Positions 52,542-60,378 of a DNA stretch of 64,000 nucleotides are shown piece after piece. The position numbers and the translations under genes are program-made. The stretch is taken from NCBI GenBank assembly GCA_021200415.1, contig JAJQGO010000011.1, positions 1 to 64,000 on the forward strand, read 5' to 3'. Numbering within the stretch: the first letter of the stretch is position 1; each line of letters opens with the position of its first letter. Source of the stretch: Ruminococcus sp. (GTDB taxonomy: Bacteria > Bacillota > Clostridia > Oscillospirales > Ruminococcaceae). The notes beneath the pieces were generated by a model, which saw nothing but the letters and a program-made list of their open reading frames with translations, was not told the DNA's origin and searched no databases.

Positions 52542-53759
52542 CTATTTTATCTCATGACGTATGAAGGTTCCCTCCGGAAAAACCATATCGGATTTGAATG
52601 AAAATTTCATCATTGCATGATTTGCCGTTTCAATTTCGTCGCCATTCTCATCAAACATCTTTTCAATCCGCATATTGACAGGCTTTTTTCCGGGAGATAA
52701 AATCTCAACATCGTCACCTGCAAGGAATTTATTTCTCTGCGTACAATAAACAGTACCGTTTTCGCATCCTTCCACAACGGCAACAACGTCATAATTTCTG
52801 ATATAGCCGCCGTTTTCATAGAACTGTGATTCCTGTGGATTTCCAAAGAAAAATCCATGGGAATATTTTCTGTGACTCACCTTATAAACCTCATCGTGAA
52901 TCCAGTCCGGAAGTGAGAAGCTGTCGGGATTTTTATAATATTCCTCAACAGCCATATTATATGCATTCGTGACAACCGCAACATAATACGCTGATTTTGC
53001 GCGCCCTTCAATCTTCAGACTTGTAACTCCCGCATCGGCAAGCTTGTCTATGTGGTCAATCATGCACAGGTCCTTTGCGTTAAGTATGTATGTGCCCTTT
53101 TCGTCCTCAAAAACAGGGAAGTATTCTCCGGGACGTTTTTCCTCCATGAGATGATACCCCCAGCGGCATGGCTGAGCGCATTCGCCTCTGTTCGCGTCAC
53201 GATTCACAAGATACTGTGACAGCAGACATCTGCCGGAAAAAGACACGCACATAGCTCCATGCACGAAGGCTTCAATATCCAGATCGGGGCTTGTTCTGGC
53301 ACGTATTTCGGCAATCTCATCCAAGGTCAGCTCACGTGCCAGCACGATACGCTTTGCGCCCATGTTGTAAAGCTCCTGAGCCGTTACATAATTAACAATA
53401 CCCGTCTGAGTTGAAATATGTATCTCCATATCCGGTGCAAACTTTTTTATAAGTGACAGCAGACCAATATCCGCAACAATAAGAGCGTCAACCTCAGCAT
53501 CAACAGCCTCTTTGACAAATTGCTCGAATGCGGGAATTTCGTTGTTCCTCGGAAGTGTATTGCAGGTCAGATAAACCTTTACTCCTCTTGAATGAGCAGC
53601 TTTTACAGCCTGAATAAGCTCCTGAAAATCGAAATTCATCGGAGAGGAACGCATACCGAATTGTTTTCTTCCGAGATAAACAGCGTCAGCGCCGTAATCT
53701 ATAGCCGCTTTAAAACGCTCGGCATCACCGGCAGGCGACAGAACCTCAAGTTGTGACAT
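52542..53759 (-). CDS. Peptidase U32 family protein (TrhP/YrrO-like tRNA hydroxylation)
   Basis: A 405-aa U32 protein starting with LEVLSPAGDAERFKAAIDYGADAVYLG. The family signature surrounds EAFVHGAMCVSFSGRCLLSQYLVNRDANRGECAQPCRW. Its four Cys bind an iron-sulfur cluster in characterised members. Its length fits TrhP/YrrO, which takes part in 5-hydroxyuridine formation at tRNA position 34, not a true protease. The ATG at 53759 has AGGAGG upstream inside the end of mltG. In B. subtilis mltG (yrrL) also lies just upstream of yrrN-yrrO, which supports the call. Confidence 0.87.
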   Translation of the reverse strand: MSQLEVLSPAGDAERFKAAIDYGADAVYLGRKQFGMRSSPMNFDFQELIQAVKAAHSRGVKVYLTCNTLPRNNEIPAFEQFVKEAVDAEVDALIVADIGLLSLIKKFAPDMEIHISTQTGIVNYVTAQELYNMGAKRIVLARELTLDEIAEIRARTSPDLDIEAFVHGAMCVSFSGRCLLSQYLVNRDANRGECAQPCRWGYHLMEEKRPGEYFPVFEDEKGTYILNAKDLCMIDHIDKLADAGVTSLKIEGRAKSAYYVAVVTNAYNMAVEEYYKNPDSFSLPDWIHDEVYKVSHRKYSHGFFFGNPQESQFYENGGYIRNYDVVAVVEGCENGTVYCTQRNKFLAGDDVEILSPGKKPVNMRIEKMFDENGDEIETANHAMMKFSFKSDMVFPEGTFIRHEIK

Positions 53760-53760
53760 A

Positions 53761-55194
53761 TTATTCTTCCTCCTGATTTTCTTCCGCTGCCATTTGCTCT
53801 TCAATCATTGCCTGATAAGCCTCATGCTCCTCAAGTGTTGTCGAGAAGTAAGTCTCTCCCGTATTAACATTTGCAATGAAATAATAATAATCGCTTTCAA
53901 ACGCCTCAAGAACAGCGTCTATTGCGTCAGTTCCGGGATTGCATATAGGTCCGGGCGGCAGTCCCGTAGAAACGTAGGTATTATACGCATCTATAATAAC
54001 CTGATCGTAGACCTCCATATGCGGCTTGATAACATTTTCCGCATAGAGCCTTGTAGGGTCGGACTGAAGCAGCGGGAACTGATCCTGATGATTTAATCTG
54101 TTCCAGAAAACCGATGCGACAAGCGTCATGGATTCCTGCGTTGCGGCTTCCTGCTGTACAATCGAGGCAAAGGTTATAAGCTGATCGAGAGTAAGATTAA
54201 GATCTTCCATTTTCTCATATCGCTCATCAGTCATTTTATTATCGAAATTCATATAAATTTTCTGGCAAACCTGCTTCGGATCCATATCCTCATAGAAGTA
54301 ATAGGTATCAGGGAACAGGTATCCCTCCATCTGATAGAATTTCAGACTTGAACGTGCCGAGAGCTTGCTTTCAAATTCAAAGCCCAGATCTCCCGCATTA
54401 AAATAGAACAGGAAATCATCAATTGAGCAAACGCCGTTTTCCTCAAGCAAAACAGCTGCGTCATAGAGAGTAATACCCTCAGGGAAGGTTACCTCCACAG
54501 AGGTTTTCTGTTCGCTTTCCGATGATGTAAGCTCCTGAATAATCGTTTCATACGCCATATTTGGTCTTAAAAAATGTTCGCCTGCAATATATTCGGTATC
54601 CGAGCCGCTGAGCTGCGAAAAAAGCGTAAAAAATTCGGGAGATTTAATAATGCCCTCTTCCTCAAGCAAAGCAGCAATTTCTTCTGTTGTCGCGCCCTCC
54701 TCGATAATAATAAGGTGGGTGGTTTCGCTTTTGCCTATGCCGAGCATATCCTTTCCATATGCAATAATAACGAGGGAAAGGCAAATGGAAACAGCAAAAA
54801 TGAATGTCGTGAGAATAAGTACGCCGGGCAGACGGCTTCTTTTTTTCTTCTTTTTCTTTTTCTTCTTTTTTGCCGGAGCTTCATTTTCCCTGACAGGCGT
54901 ATGATTTTGCGGATTATCCTGACGCTCCCTTGATTTATTGGGAGCTTTGCGTATTTTCACATTTTCCTGATAATTTCCGCTCTCGCCTGACCTGCCGGTG
55001 TCGTGCTGCGGCTGTTCTGCTTCGGGAATTTCAATCTGCTTTTCCTGCTCGTCGTTTGCAGCCTCCTCACGCATTTCAACAGGCTCTTCAGGCTGCCCTG
55101 CCGATTCAGATGCCATGTCGTCATTGTGATTTTTTTTTCTTTCAAGCTCATCTAAGATGTTGTTTATAATGTCGTCATTATTATTATTTGGCAC
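53761..55194 (-). CDS. mltG: Endolytic murein transglycosylase MltG
   Basis: A 477-aa membrane-anchored lytic transglycosylase that ends growing glycan strands. A long acidic and polar cytoplasmic region (about 1-108) ends in ten consecutive Lys, followed by RSR and a single membrane helix (about 125-147). A LysM-like segment (HLIIIEEGATTEEIAALLEEEGII) and the YceG domain follow. The catalytic Glu is in ITFASIVQQEAATQESM, with GLPPGPICNPGTDAIDA near the end. The start is a GTG at 55194 with AAAGGATGG about 10 nt upstream, overlapping the cycloligase end by 11 bp. The cytoplasmic tail is much longer than in E. coli MltG. Confidence 0.93.
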   Translation of the reverse strand: MPNNNNDDIINNILDELERKKNHNDDMASESAGQPEEPVEMREEAANDEQEKQIEIPEAEQPQHDTGRSGESGNYQENVKIRKAPNKSRERQDNPQNHTPVRENEAPAKKKKKKKKKKRSRLPGVLILTTFIFAVSICLSLVIIAYGKDMLGIGKSETTHLIIIEEGATTEEIAALLEEEGIIKSPEFFTLFSQLSGSDTEYIAGEHFLRPNMAYETIIQELTSSESEQKTSVEVTFPEGITLYDAAVLLEENGVCSIDDFLFYFNAGDLGFEFESKLSARSSLKFYQMEGYLFPDTYYFYEDMDPKQVCQKIYMNFDNKMTDERYEKMEDLNLTLDQLITFASIVQQEAATQESMTLVASVFWNRLNHQDQFPLLQSDPTRLYAENVIKPHMEVYDQVIIDAYNTYVSTGLPPGPICNPGTDAIDAVLEAFESDYYYFIANVNTGETYFSTTLEEHEAYQAMIEEQMAAEENQEEE

Positions 55195-55747
55195 AGCAAA
55201 GCACCATCCTTTCTTCTGTAACGATAGCGTCCATTTTCAGGTCATGAGGCAATGTCGGCAGCTCAGGAAAAATCATTGCTTCATAGGTCAGTCCGATTTT
55301 GTAAAGCTGTGGATAAAGCGCAATAAACCTGTCATAATAGCCTCCGCCATAGCCCAATCTTGCACCTGATTCCGTAAAGGCAAGTCCCGGAACAATGCAG
55401 ACAGCTTTATCTGTCATAATCAACGACGGTGCAGATTCGGGAGGTTCGGGGATATTGTATTTCCCCGTAATCAGCTCATCGGCTGAATTTATATAATGAA
55501 ACGTCATGATTCCGTTTTCATGGCACTTCGGCAAGGCAATTTTTTTCTGCAAATTCAGCAGCCTTTCCATTAGCTCAAAGGTGTCTGTTTCCGAGCCGAC
55601 AGCTGCGTACAGCAGAATATTTTCCGCATTTTTAATTTCCCTGCACTCAAGGAGAATATCTGCGGCGTCAGCGGCTTTTTTCAATTTATCCGTGACAGAC
55701 TCTCTCCTTTTCCTGCAAAGGCTGCGAAGGTTTTTTTTATCGCACAT
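55184..55747 (-). CDS. 5-formyltetrahydrofolate cyclo-ligase
   Basis: A 187-aa enzyme converting 5-formyl-THF to 5,10-methenyl-THF with ATP. The C-terminal motif ARLGYGGGYYDRFIA is diagnostic. KNLRSLCRKRRESV at the start and PKCHENGIMTFHYI in the middle fit the family. The frame is open to a GTG at 55756, inside the DJ-1 gene; the ATG at 55747 is chosen by position, and neither has a strong ribosome site. Folate metabolism links it to thyX in the same operon. Confidence 0.9.
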   Translation of the reverse strand: MCDKKNLRSLCRKRRESVTDKLKKAADAADILLECREIKNAENILLYAAVGSETDTFELMERLLNLQKKIALPKCHENGIMTFHYINSADELITGKYNIPEPPESAPSLIMTDKAVCIVPGLAFTESGARLGYGGGYYDRFIALYPQLYKIGLTYEAMIFPELPTLPHDLKMDAIVTEERMVLCCAK

Positions 55748-55748
55748 A

Positions 55749-56291
55749 TCAATCACACATTATTGACTTGCTGAGCTTCTGGCTTGCCTCCGCGGAAACG
55801 AGTGTTTCAACAAGCTTCAGACCGAATTTTACGGCAACTCCCGCACCTCTGGCAGTAATGATATTGCCGTCAACAGCAACGGATTCCGTGCCGATTTCCG
55901 CGCCTGAGAGCTGATCCTCGAATCCCTCATAGCACACAGCTGTTTTGCCATTGAGAAGATTTTTATGCCCAAGTATAGAGGGAGCGGCGCAAATGGCAGC
56001 AATATATTTATTATGCTCCGAGCAGTAATCAATTGCCTTCTGAACGCTGCTGTCCTTTTCGAGATTAAGAGTTCCCGGCATACCTCCGGGGAGAACGATC
56101 ATCTCAAGGTCGTCCCCAAGAACAATCTCTTCGGCGGAAATGTCGGCAGCAACGGGAATCTTATGTGAGCCGACAACATTTTTGCCGCCTACGCCAGCTG
56201 TAACCACTTCTTTTCCGCTGCGTCTGAGCAAATCAATCGGTGCAATTGCTTCAACCTCTTCAAATCCGTTAGCAAGAAAAACATAAATCAT
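55749..56291 (-). CDS. DJ-1/PfpI family protein
   Basis: A 180-aa DJ-1-like protein. It opens with VFLANGFEEVEAIAPIDLLRR, including the conserved Glu. The nucleophile Cys is in YIAAICAAPSILG (about 97-109), and ITARGAGVAVKFGLKLVE is at the C-terminal side. Bacterial members have been linked to deglycation, chaperone or stress roles; the activity here is not decidable. GGAGGT precedes the ATG. It lies between the DUF2156 gene and the cycloligase gene. Confidence 0.9.
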   Translation of the reverse strand: MIYVFLANGFEEVEAIAPIDLLRRSGKEVVTAGVGGKNVVGSHKIPVAADISAEEIVLGDDLEMIVLPGGMPGTLNLEKDSSVQKAIDYCSEHNKYIAAICAAPSILGHKNLLNGKTAVCYEGFEDQLSGAEIGTESVAVDGNIITARGAGVAVKFGLKLVETLVSAEASQKLSKSIMCD

Positions 56292-56333
56292 AATTTAACC
56301 TCCAATGCCGTTTTAAGCGAACGGTACGCTGAA

Positions 56334-57224
56334 TTATTTAAAAGTTACAATATATTTTTTTAAAAGGAACACGGGATGATATGAAAGCTTTGATTTTCTT
56401 AATCCCTCAATTCCAAGATCCTCCTCGCGGTTAATGTATTCATAGTCAGACGCAAATGCTTTAGCAAAGCAATTATTTATGCCTGCGTAAATTCCCTCAT
56501 AGGAGGTATCGCCCTTTTCGATATGAACGCAAAAGGTATTTGAATTAAGCCCCTCTCCGATAGTTACGGCAGCGGGCTTTCCGTCAATTCTGATTATGCC
56601 GCCCTTGAGTCCAAGCTCATTAAAGTACGTAAAATAGGTGTTTATGGCGTACTGTTCAGCAATAAATGAATGTGTGTTTTCACTTGTTTTGCTGTTGTAG
56701 GCTTCAGTGCTGAACGAAATGCAGTCGTCAAAATCATTTTCGGTAATAGGGGAGAAGAAGTAATCCAATTTATTGAAGCGGGACAAATGGTTTCTTTTTC
56801 CATGATATTTTTTGCCTGTAAGCTCAATCAAATCATTTGATTTATAGATATAATCCGAACCATCTCTGTCCAATTCGCTTACAAATTGGGATGGGAACAG
56901 CTCATTCAGAAGTGCAAGCAGATTCTCGGTAACGCCCGATAGTCTGAGGGGACATCCGCAGGATTCCGAATATTTGCGCAGCTCGGCGAAAAGCTCCCTG
57001 TAATCACCCTCACCGGCAGGAAAAACAAACGTAGGAATATTATCTTCTGTTGTAAAAGCGCATGAGATATAGAAATCCTTGAAAAAGGCAATTTTTGAAT
57101 CGGAAAGACGTTTCCATGCCATATTATTTGCAAAGCTGTACTCACAGCCCATAAAATCCGATTTTTTTAAAGCGTTATTGATTTTATCTTTATCTGAAAT
57201 ATCAATATCTCTGAATTCGAGCAT
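56334..57224 (-). CDS. DUF2156 (GNAT-like phosphatidylglycerol lysyltransferase C-terminal domain) protein
   Basis: A 296-aa soluble protein with the double-GNAT look of DUF2156: FRDIDISDKDKINNAL at the start, DYIYKSNDLIELTGKKYHGKRNHLSRF in the middle and EEDLGIEGLRKSKLSYHPVFLLKKY at the end. Family relatives include the aminoacyl-transfer domain of MprF, but the membrane flippase part is absent. An aminoacyl-tRNA or acyl-CoA donor is possible; no substrate is known. It sits 24 bp behind thyX, with AGGAGGT upstream. Confidence 0.82.
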   Translation of the reverse strand: MLEFRDIDISDKDKINNALKKSDFMGCEYSFANNMAWKRLSDSKIAFFKDFYISCAFTTEDNIPTFVFPAGEGDYRELFAELRKYSESCGCPLRLSGVTENLLALLNELFPSQFVSELDRDGSDYIYKSNDLIELTGKKYHGKRNHLSRFNKLDYFFSPITENDFDDCISFSTEAYNSKTSENTHSFIAEQYAINTYFTYFNELGLKGGIIRIDGKPAAVTIGEGLNSNTFCVHIEKGDTSYEGIYAGINNCFAKAFASDYEYINREEDLGIEGLRKSKLSYHPVFLLKKYIVTFK

Positions 57225-57248
57225 TTAAATACCTCCTGAATGAAGAAT

Positions 57249-58016
57249 TCATTCGCCCCTGAGATTCTTGAAAAATTCCCGTACTTCATCGGGCTTTCCG
57301 CAGGACATTTTGCCCTCGGTGCATTTTCCGAAGCAGCATGACGGACCGGCATTTTTGAATATATTCGGAGCAGCTGCATAGCAGAGCCTGTACATTTCGA
57401 TGGCAAGCTCACGGATTTCCCACTGAGCGCGATTGCAGCAGCGGTGCTTGAAAAAGTTAAAGAGGCTGCGCGCGTTCATGGTTACGACAATTTTTGTTTC
57501 GCAGGCATTGGGCAAAACAAAGCGAGCGTCTTCATATGCTTTTTTTCGTGCCTTTGAGGCAGCCTCCTTTTCGGAAAGTCCCTGTGCGATGAAGCTTTTT
57601 TTATGGCTTTCCGTGAGAATTTCGGCGATTTTTTCATATGATTCCGTTACAGCGTTCATTTGCTTTTCAAATTCGGCTTTAGCCTCGGGAACAGCAGCTA
57701 TTTCCGGAGGAAGAATATATTCAAATCCGTTTTCGTTTACATACCTCTGGCTTTTCTGGGAATATGAAGCGATTCTGTGTCTGACCAGCTGATGTGAGCA
57801 GGCTCTTGAAATTCCCTCAATAGCGAAGGTAAAGGAAACGTGCTCCATAGGACTTTCATGCCCCATAGAAGCCAGCATATCCACAAAATCGGCTGCTTTT
57901 TCATTTGTGAAATTATTCATTATATCAGATGCTCCGGCATCGGAATAGCACAATCTTGCAGCAGCAGCTATAAGCTTTTCAGGCTCCGGAGTATGTGAAA
58001 TCAAGGTGACGTTCAT
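57249..58016 (-). CDS. thyX: Flavin-dependent thymidylate synthase
   Basis: A 255-aa ThyX making dTMP from dUMP with methylene-THF, FAD and NADPH. The ThyX motif RHRxxSxxxxSxR appears as [13 protein letters not shown] (about 79-91). [24 protein letters not shown] precedes it, and [25 protein letters not shown] follows. AGGAGGT precedes the ATG. It is the first gene of thyX-DUF2156-DJ-1-cycloligase-mltG-U32. Confidence 0.96.
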   Translation of the reverse strand: MNVTLISHTPEPEKLIAAAARLCYSDAGASDIMNNFTNEKAADFVDMLASMGHESPMEHVSFTFAIEGISRACSHQLVRHRIASYSQKSQRYVNENGFEYILPPEIAAVPEAKAEFEKQMNAVTESYEKIAEILTESHKKSFIAQGLSEKEAASKARKKAYEDARFVLPNACETKIVVTMNARSLFNFFKHRCCNRAQWEIRELAIEMYRLCYAAAPNIFKNAGPSCCFGKCTEGKMSCGKPDEVREFFKNLRGE

Positions 58017-58053
58017 TTTTCAACCTCCTGAAAATAGTAAGTGTTTCCCTAAT

Positions 58054-58082
58054 ATTGTACCATTTTTATAGCATTTAGTCAA
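58054..58082 (-). promoter_or_regulatory. Promoter of the thyX operon
   Basis: Minus-strand TTGACT (58077-58082) and TACAAT (58054-58059) are spaced by 17 nt. Confidence 0.7.
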
Positions 58083-58101
58083 GACAAAGTTAGCGGCTGA
58101 A

Positions 58102-59043
58102 TCATACCAGCTTTTCAAAATCGGGGACAGGCGCAGTGAATTTTTTTGAATTAAGATATTTCAGCCGCGAATCCTCACCAAAGCGGAATCTGAGTGAATA
58201 TGCGCAAAGTGCCTGTATATGGCGGTTATATGCTCTGTTAGCGGAGGGGCTGCCATATTTTTCATCACCTAAAATCGGCAAGCCTGCGCTTGCGAGATGC
58301 GCTCTTATTTGATGAGTTCTTCCCGTGAAAAGAGTAACCTCGAGAAGGGATAGGGGAGAGCGAGTGCGGATAACTCTGTATCCTGTTTTTATTTCTCGAT
58401 AGCCATCCTTTGGCGTTGGGGAAATCCTGACAATATTTCCCTCTGATTCCTTGAAATGGTAAGCGGTCAGTACAGCCTCCTTTTCGGGCGGAGTCCCTAC
58501 CGCAACGCAGTGATAAATCTTCTCGGAATTGCCCTCACGTATAGCCCTGTTAATTTCCCGCAGAGCCATAGCATTTTTCGCAGCTGTAATAAGTCCGCAG
58601 GTGTTTTTATCCAATCTGCTGCACAGGGCAGGGGAGAAGGAGTTTTCCGCTTGCGGGTCGTAGCAGCCGCAATTATACAAATATTTTTTTATGCGGTCGA
58701 TGAGGGTATCTGAGCTATGCTCATTATCGCAATGAACGGCAATGCCGACATTCTTGTTAACAATTAAAATATTTTCGTCCTCATAGACAATATCAAGAGC
58801 ATCCGAAGCATTCATAAAAGAAATATCCTTGTCGGATTCCGAAAATTTATCATGAATATAAACAGATACCGTGTCACCCGTCATGAGCTTTGCGGAAATG
58901 TCACATTTCCGCCCGTTTATTCTGATGTCCTTTTTTCTTATCATCTTGTACATCATGCTTTTCGGGAGCTTCGGAAACATTTTTAAAATAAAACGGTCTA
59001 TTCTCTGTCCGCTGTCATTTTCGTTGATTATAATATTACGCAT
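58102..59043 (-). CDS. RluA-family pseudouridine synthase
   Basis: A 313-aa pseudouridine synthase. An N-terminal S4 RNA-binding domain (GQRIDRFILKMFPKLPKSMMYKMIRKKDIRING) is followed by the catalytic domain, with the essential Asp in CSRLDKNTCGLITAAKN (about 140-156). GRTHQIRAHLASAGLPILGDEKYG is at the C-terminal side. It modifies rRNA or tRNA uridines; the site cannot be told from sequence (RluC/RluD-like). GGAG precedes the ATG. It is transcribed separately from thyX. Confidence 0.93.
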   Translation of the reverse strand: MRNIIINENDSGQRIDRFILKMFPKLPKSMMYKMIRKKDIRINGRKCDISAKLMTGDTVSVYIHDKFSESDKDISFMNASDALDIVYEDENILIVNKNVGIAVHCDNEHSSDTLIDRIKKYLYNCGCYDPQAENSFSPALCSRLDKNTCGLITAAKNAMALREINRAIREGNSEKIYHCVAVGTPPEKEAVLTAYHFKESEGNIVRISPTPKDGYREIKTGYRVIRTRSPLSLLEVTLFTGRTHQIRAHLASAGLPILGDEKYGSPSANRAYNRHIQALCAYSLRFRFGEDSRLKYLNSKKFTAPVPDFEKLV

Positions 59044-59070
59044 TTTCTCACTCCTTTTTATTGGACTTGC

Positions 59071-59168
59071 CGGCTGAATTCAGCCGAAAATGTGAAATAA
59101 GTTGGCACATTTTTTGCTTCACTTTTTCTAAATATAAACAGTATATCACATTTCTTTTTTTAAGTCAA
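59071..59168 (-). promoter_or_regulatory. Promoter and palindromic leader of the pseudouridine synthase gene
   Basis: Minus-strand TTGACT (59163-59168) and TATACT (59140-59145) are spaced by 17 nt. The leader contains a perfect 16-bp palindrome CGGCTGAATTCAGCCG (59071-59086), 27 nt before the start codon. It may form a hairpin in RNA or bind a dimeric protein. Confidence 0.6.
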
Positions 59169-59240
59169 ACACTTATTGAGTTTATTGCACAAAATCAACA
59201 GTCAATCTTAGTAGAAAAGGTAGATTTTATCTGAAAAGTG

Positions 59241-59270
59241 TTGAAATTCTCGTGCGTCCTATTGTATAAT
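59241..59270 (+). promoter_or_regulatory. Promoter of the GH25 lysozyme gene
   Basis: TTGAAA (59241-59246) and TATAAT (59265-59270) are spaced by 18 nt. Confidence 0.6.
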
Positions 59271-59307
59271 AAAGACAAATTTTAATATGAAAGGAGACGT
59301 GATTACA

Positions 59308-60291
59308 ATGCATTTTTTCAAAAAGTTCATTGTGGCTGCTTTAACCGGAAGTCTTATTCTTTCAGGAATTTCCGGCGTGTCTGTCAGTGCAGAAGCAGAC
59401 GATTCGGATTATACCGATGAGCAGTCCGTAACTTACACGGATACATATGACGAAGGTGAATATGCCGAACCGGATGAGATACCAGATAATTCCCTCGGCG
59501 CATCATTTAAGGTCTTTGATATCTATGATGCATATGTACAGTACGAATCAATCACAACAACAACGACGACGACAACAACAACTACTACCACTACTACTAC
59601 AACCACTACTACGAAGAAAACAACCACAACCACAACTACCACAACAACTGCGGTGACCTCACGGGATTTAAGCTCCGGACTCAAGGGCATTGACGTTTCA
59701 AGATGGCAAGGCTCTATTGACTGGACAAAGGTTAAGGCTGCCGGAATCAACTTCGCTATTATACGTGCCGGCTACGGTAAGTACGCTTCTCAGGAAGACC
59801 CATATTTCGATACAAATATGGTAAACGCCGAGAAGGCAGGAGTTGACTGCGGAATTTATTGGTACAGCTACGCTACAACTGTTGAGGAAGCATACCTCGA
59901 AGCGGAAGCCTGCTACTCCGTTATAAAGGACTACAGCTTCGAATATCCGCTTGTTTTCGATATTGAGGAGGACGCGCAGTATAATCTGAGTACGGCGACT
60001 GTTTCGGCAATTATCGACGCTTTCTGTTCGACTATGGAAAGCAAGGGATATTATGTATCACTTTACAGCTATGCGAATTTCCTGAACACTAAGGTTTATT
60101 CCTCTGTTCTCTCAAAATATGACATATGGGTTGCGCATTTCTATGTTTCAACTCCGTCATATTACAACGCATACGGAATGTGGCAGTATACCAATTTAGG
60201 CACAGTCAATGGAATATCGGGAAATGTGGATTTGGATTACGCATATAAGGATTATCCGTACCTCATGAAAAAATATGGGTTAATGGGTTAA
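59308..60291 (+). CDS. Secreted GH25 lysozyme with poly-threonine linker
   Basis: A 327-aa secreted muramidase. A signal peptide (about 1-26, ending VSVSAEA) is followed by an acidic region, then a linker of 20 Thr, two Lys and 10 Thr (59554-59649). The GH25 domain (about 128-327) starts with LKGIDVSRWQGSIDW. The catalytic Asp/Glu pair is in YPLVFDIEEDAQY, with IWVAHF and MWQYTN later. AAAGGAG lies 11 nt before the ATG at 59308; an upstream ATG at 59287 overlaps that site. It probably cleaves peptidoglycan for remodelling or against neighbours. Confidence 0.92.
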   Translation: MHFFKKFIVAALTGSLILSGISGVSVSAEADDSDYTDEQSVTYTDTYDEGEYAEPDEIPDNSLGASFKVFDIYDAYVQYESITTTTTTTTTTTTTTTTTTTTKKTTTTTTTTTTAVTSRDLSSGLKGIDVSRWQGSIDWTKVKAAGINFAIIRAGYGKYASQEDPYFDTNMVNAEKAGVDCGIYWYSYATTVEEAYLEAEACYSVIKDYSFEYPLVFDIEEDAQYNLSTATVSAIIDAFCSTMESKGYYVSLYSYANFLNTKVYSSVLSKYDIWVAHFYVSTPSYYNAYGMWQYTNLGTVNGISGNVDLDYAYKDYPYLMKKYGLMG

Positions 60292-60321
60292 ACGGATGCT
60301 AAACTATATATTTTAAAATCT

Positions 60322-60356
60322 AAACGCATACTGCTGAAATTCGCGGTATGCGTTTT
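60322..60356 (+). terminator. Terminator between lysozyme and addB
   Basis: AAACGCATAC (60322-60331) and GTATGCGTTT (60346-60355) form a perfect 10-bp stem ending in TTTT. Confidence 0.78.
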
Positions 60357-60378
60357 CATGTTAGCGGGAGGACATTTT

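Noticed and set aside
59523-59750. Poly-valine frame on the minus strand
   Set aside because: It is the complement of the threonine-codon tract in the lysozyme gene.
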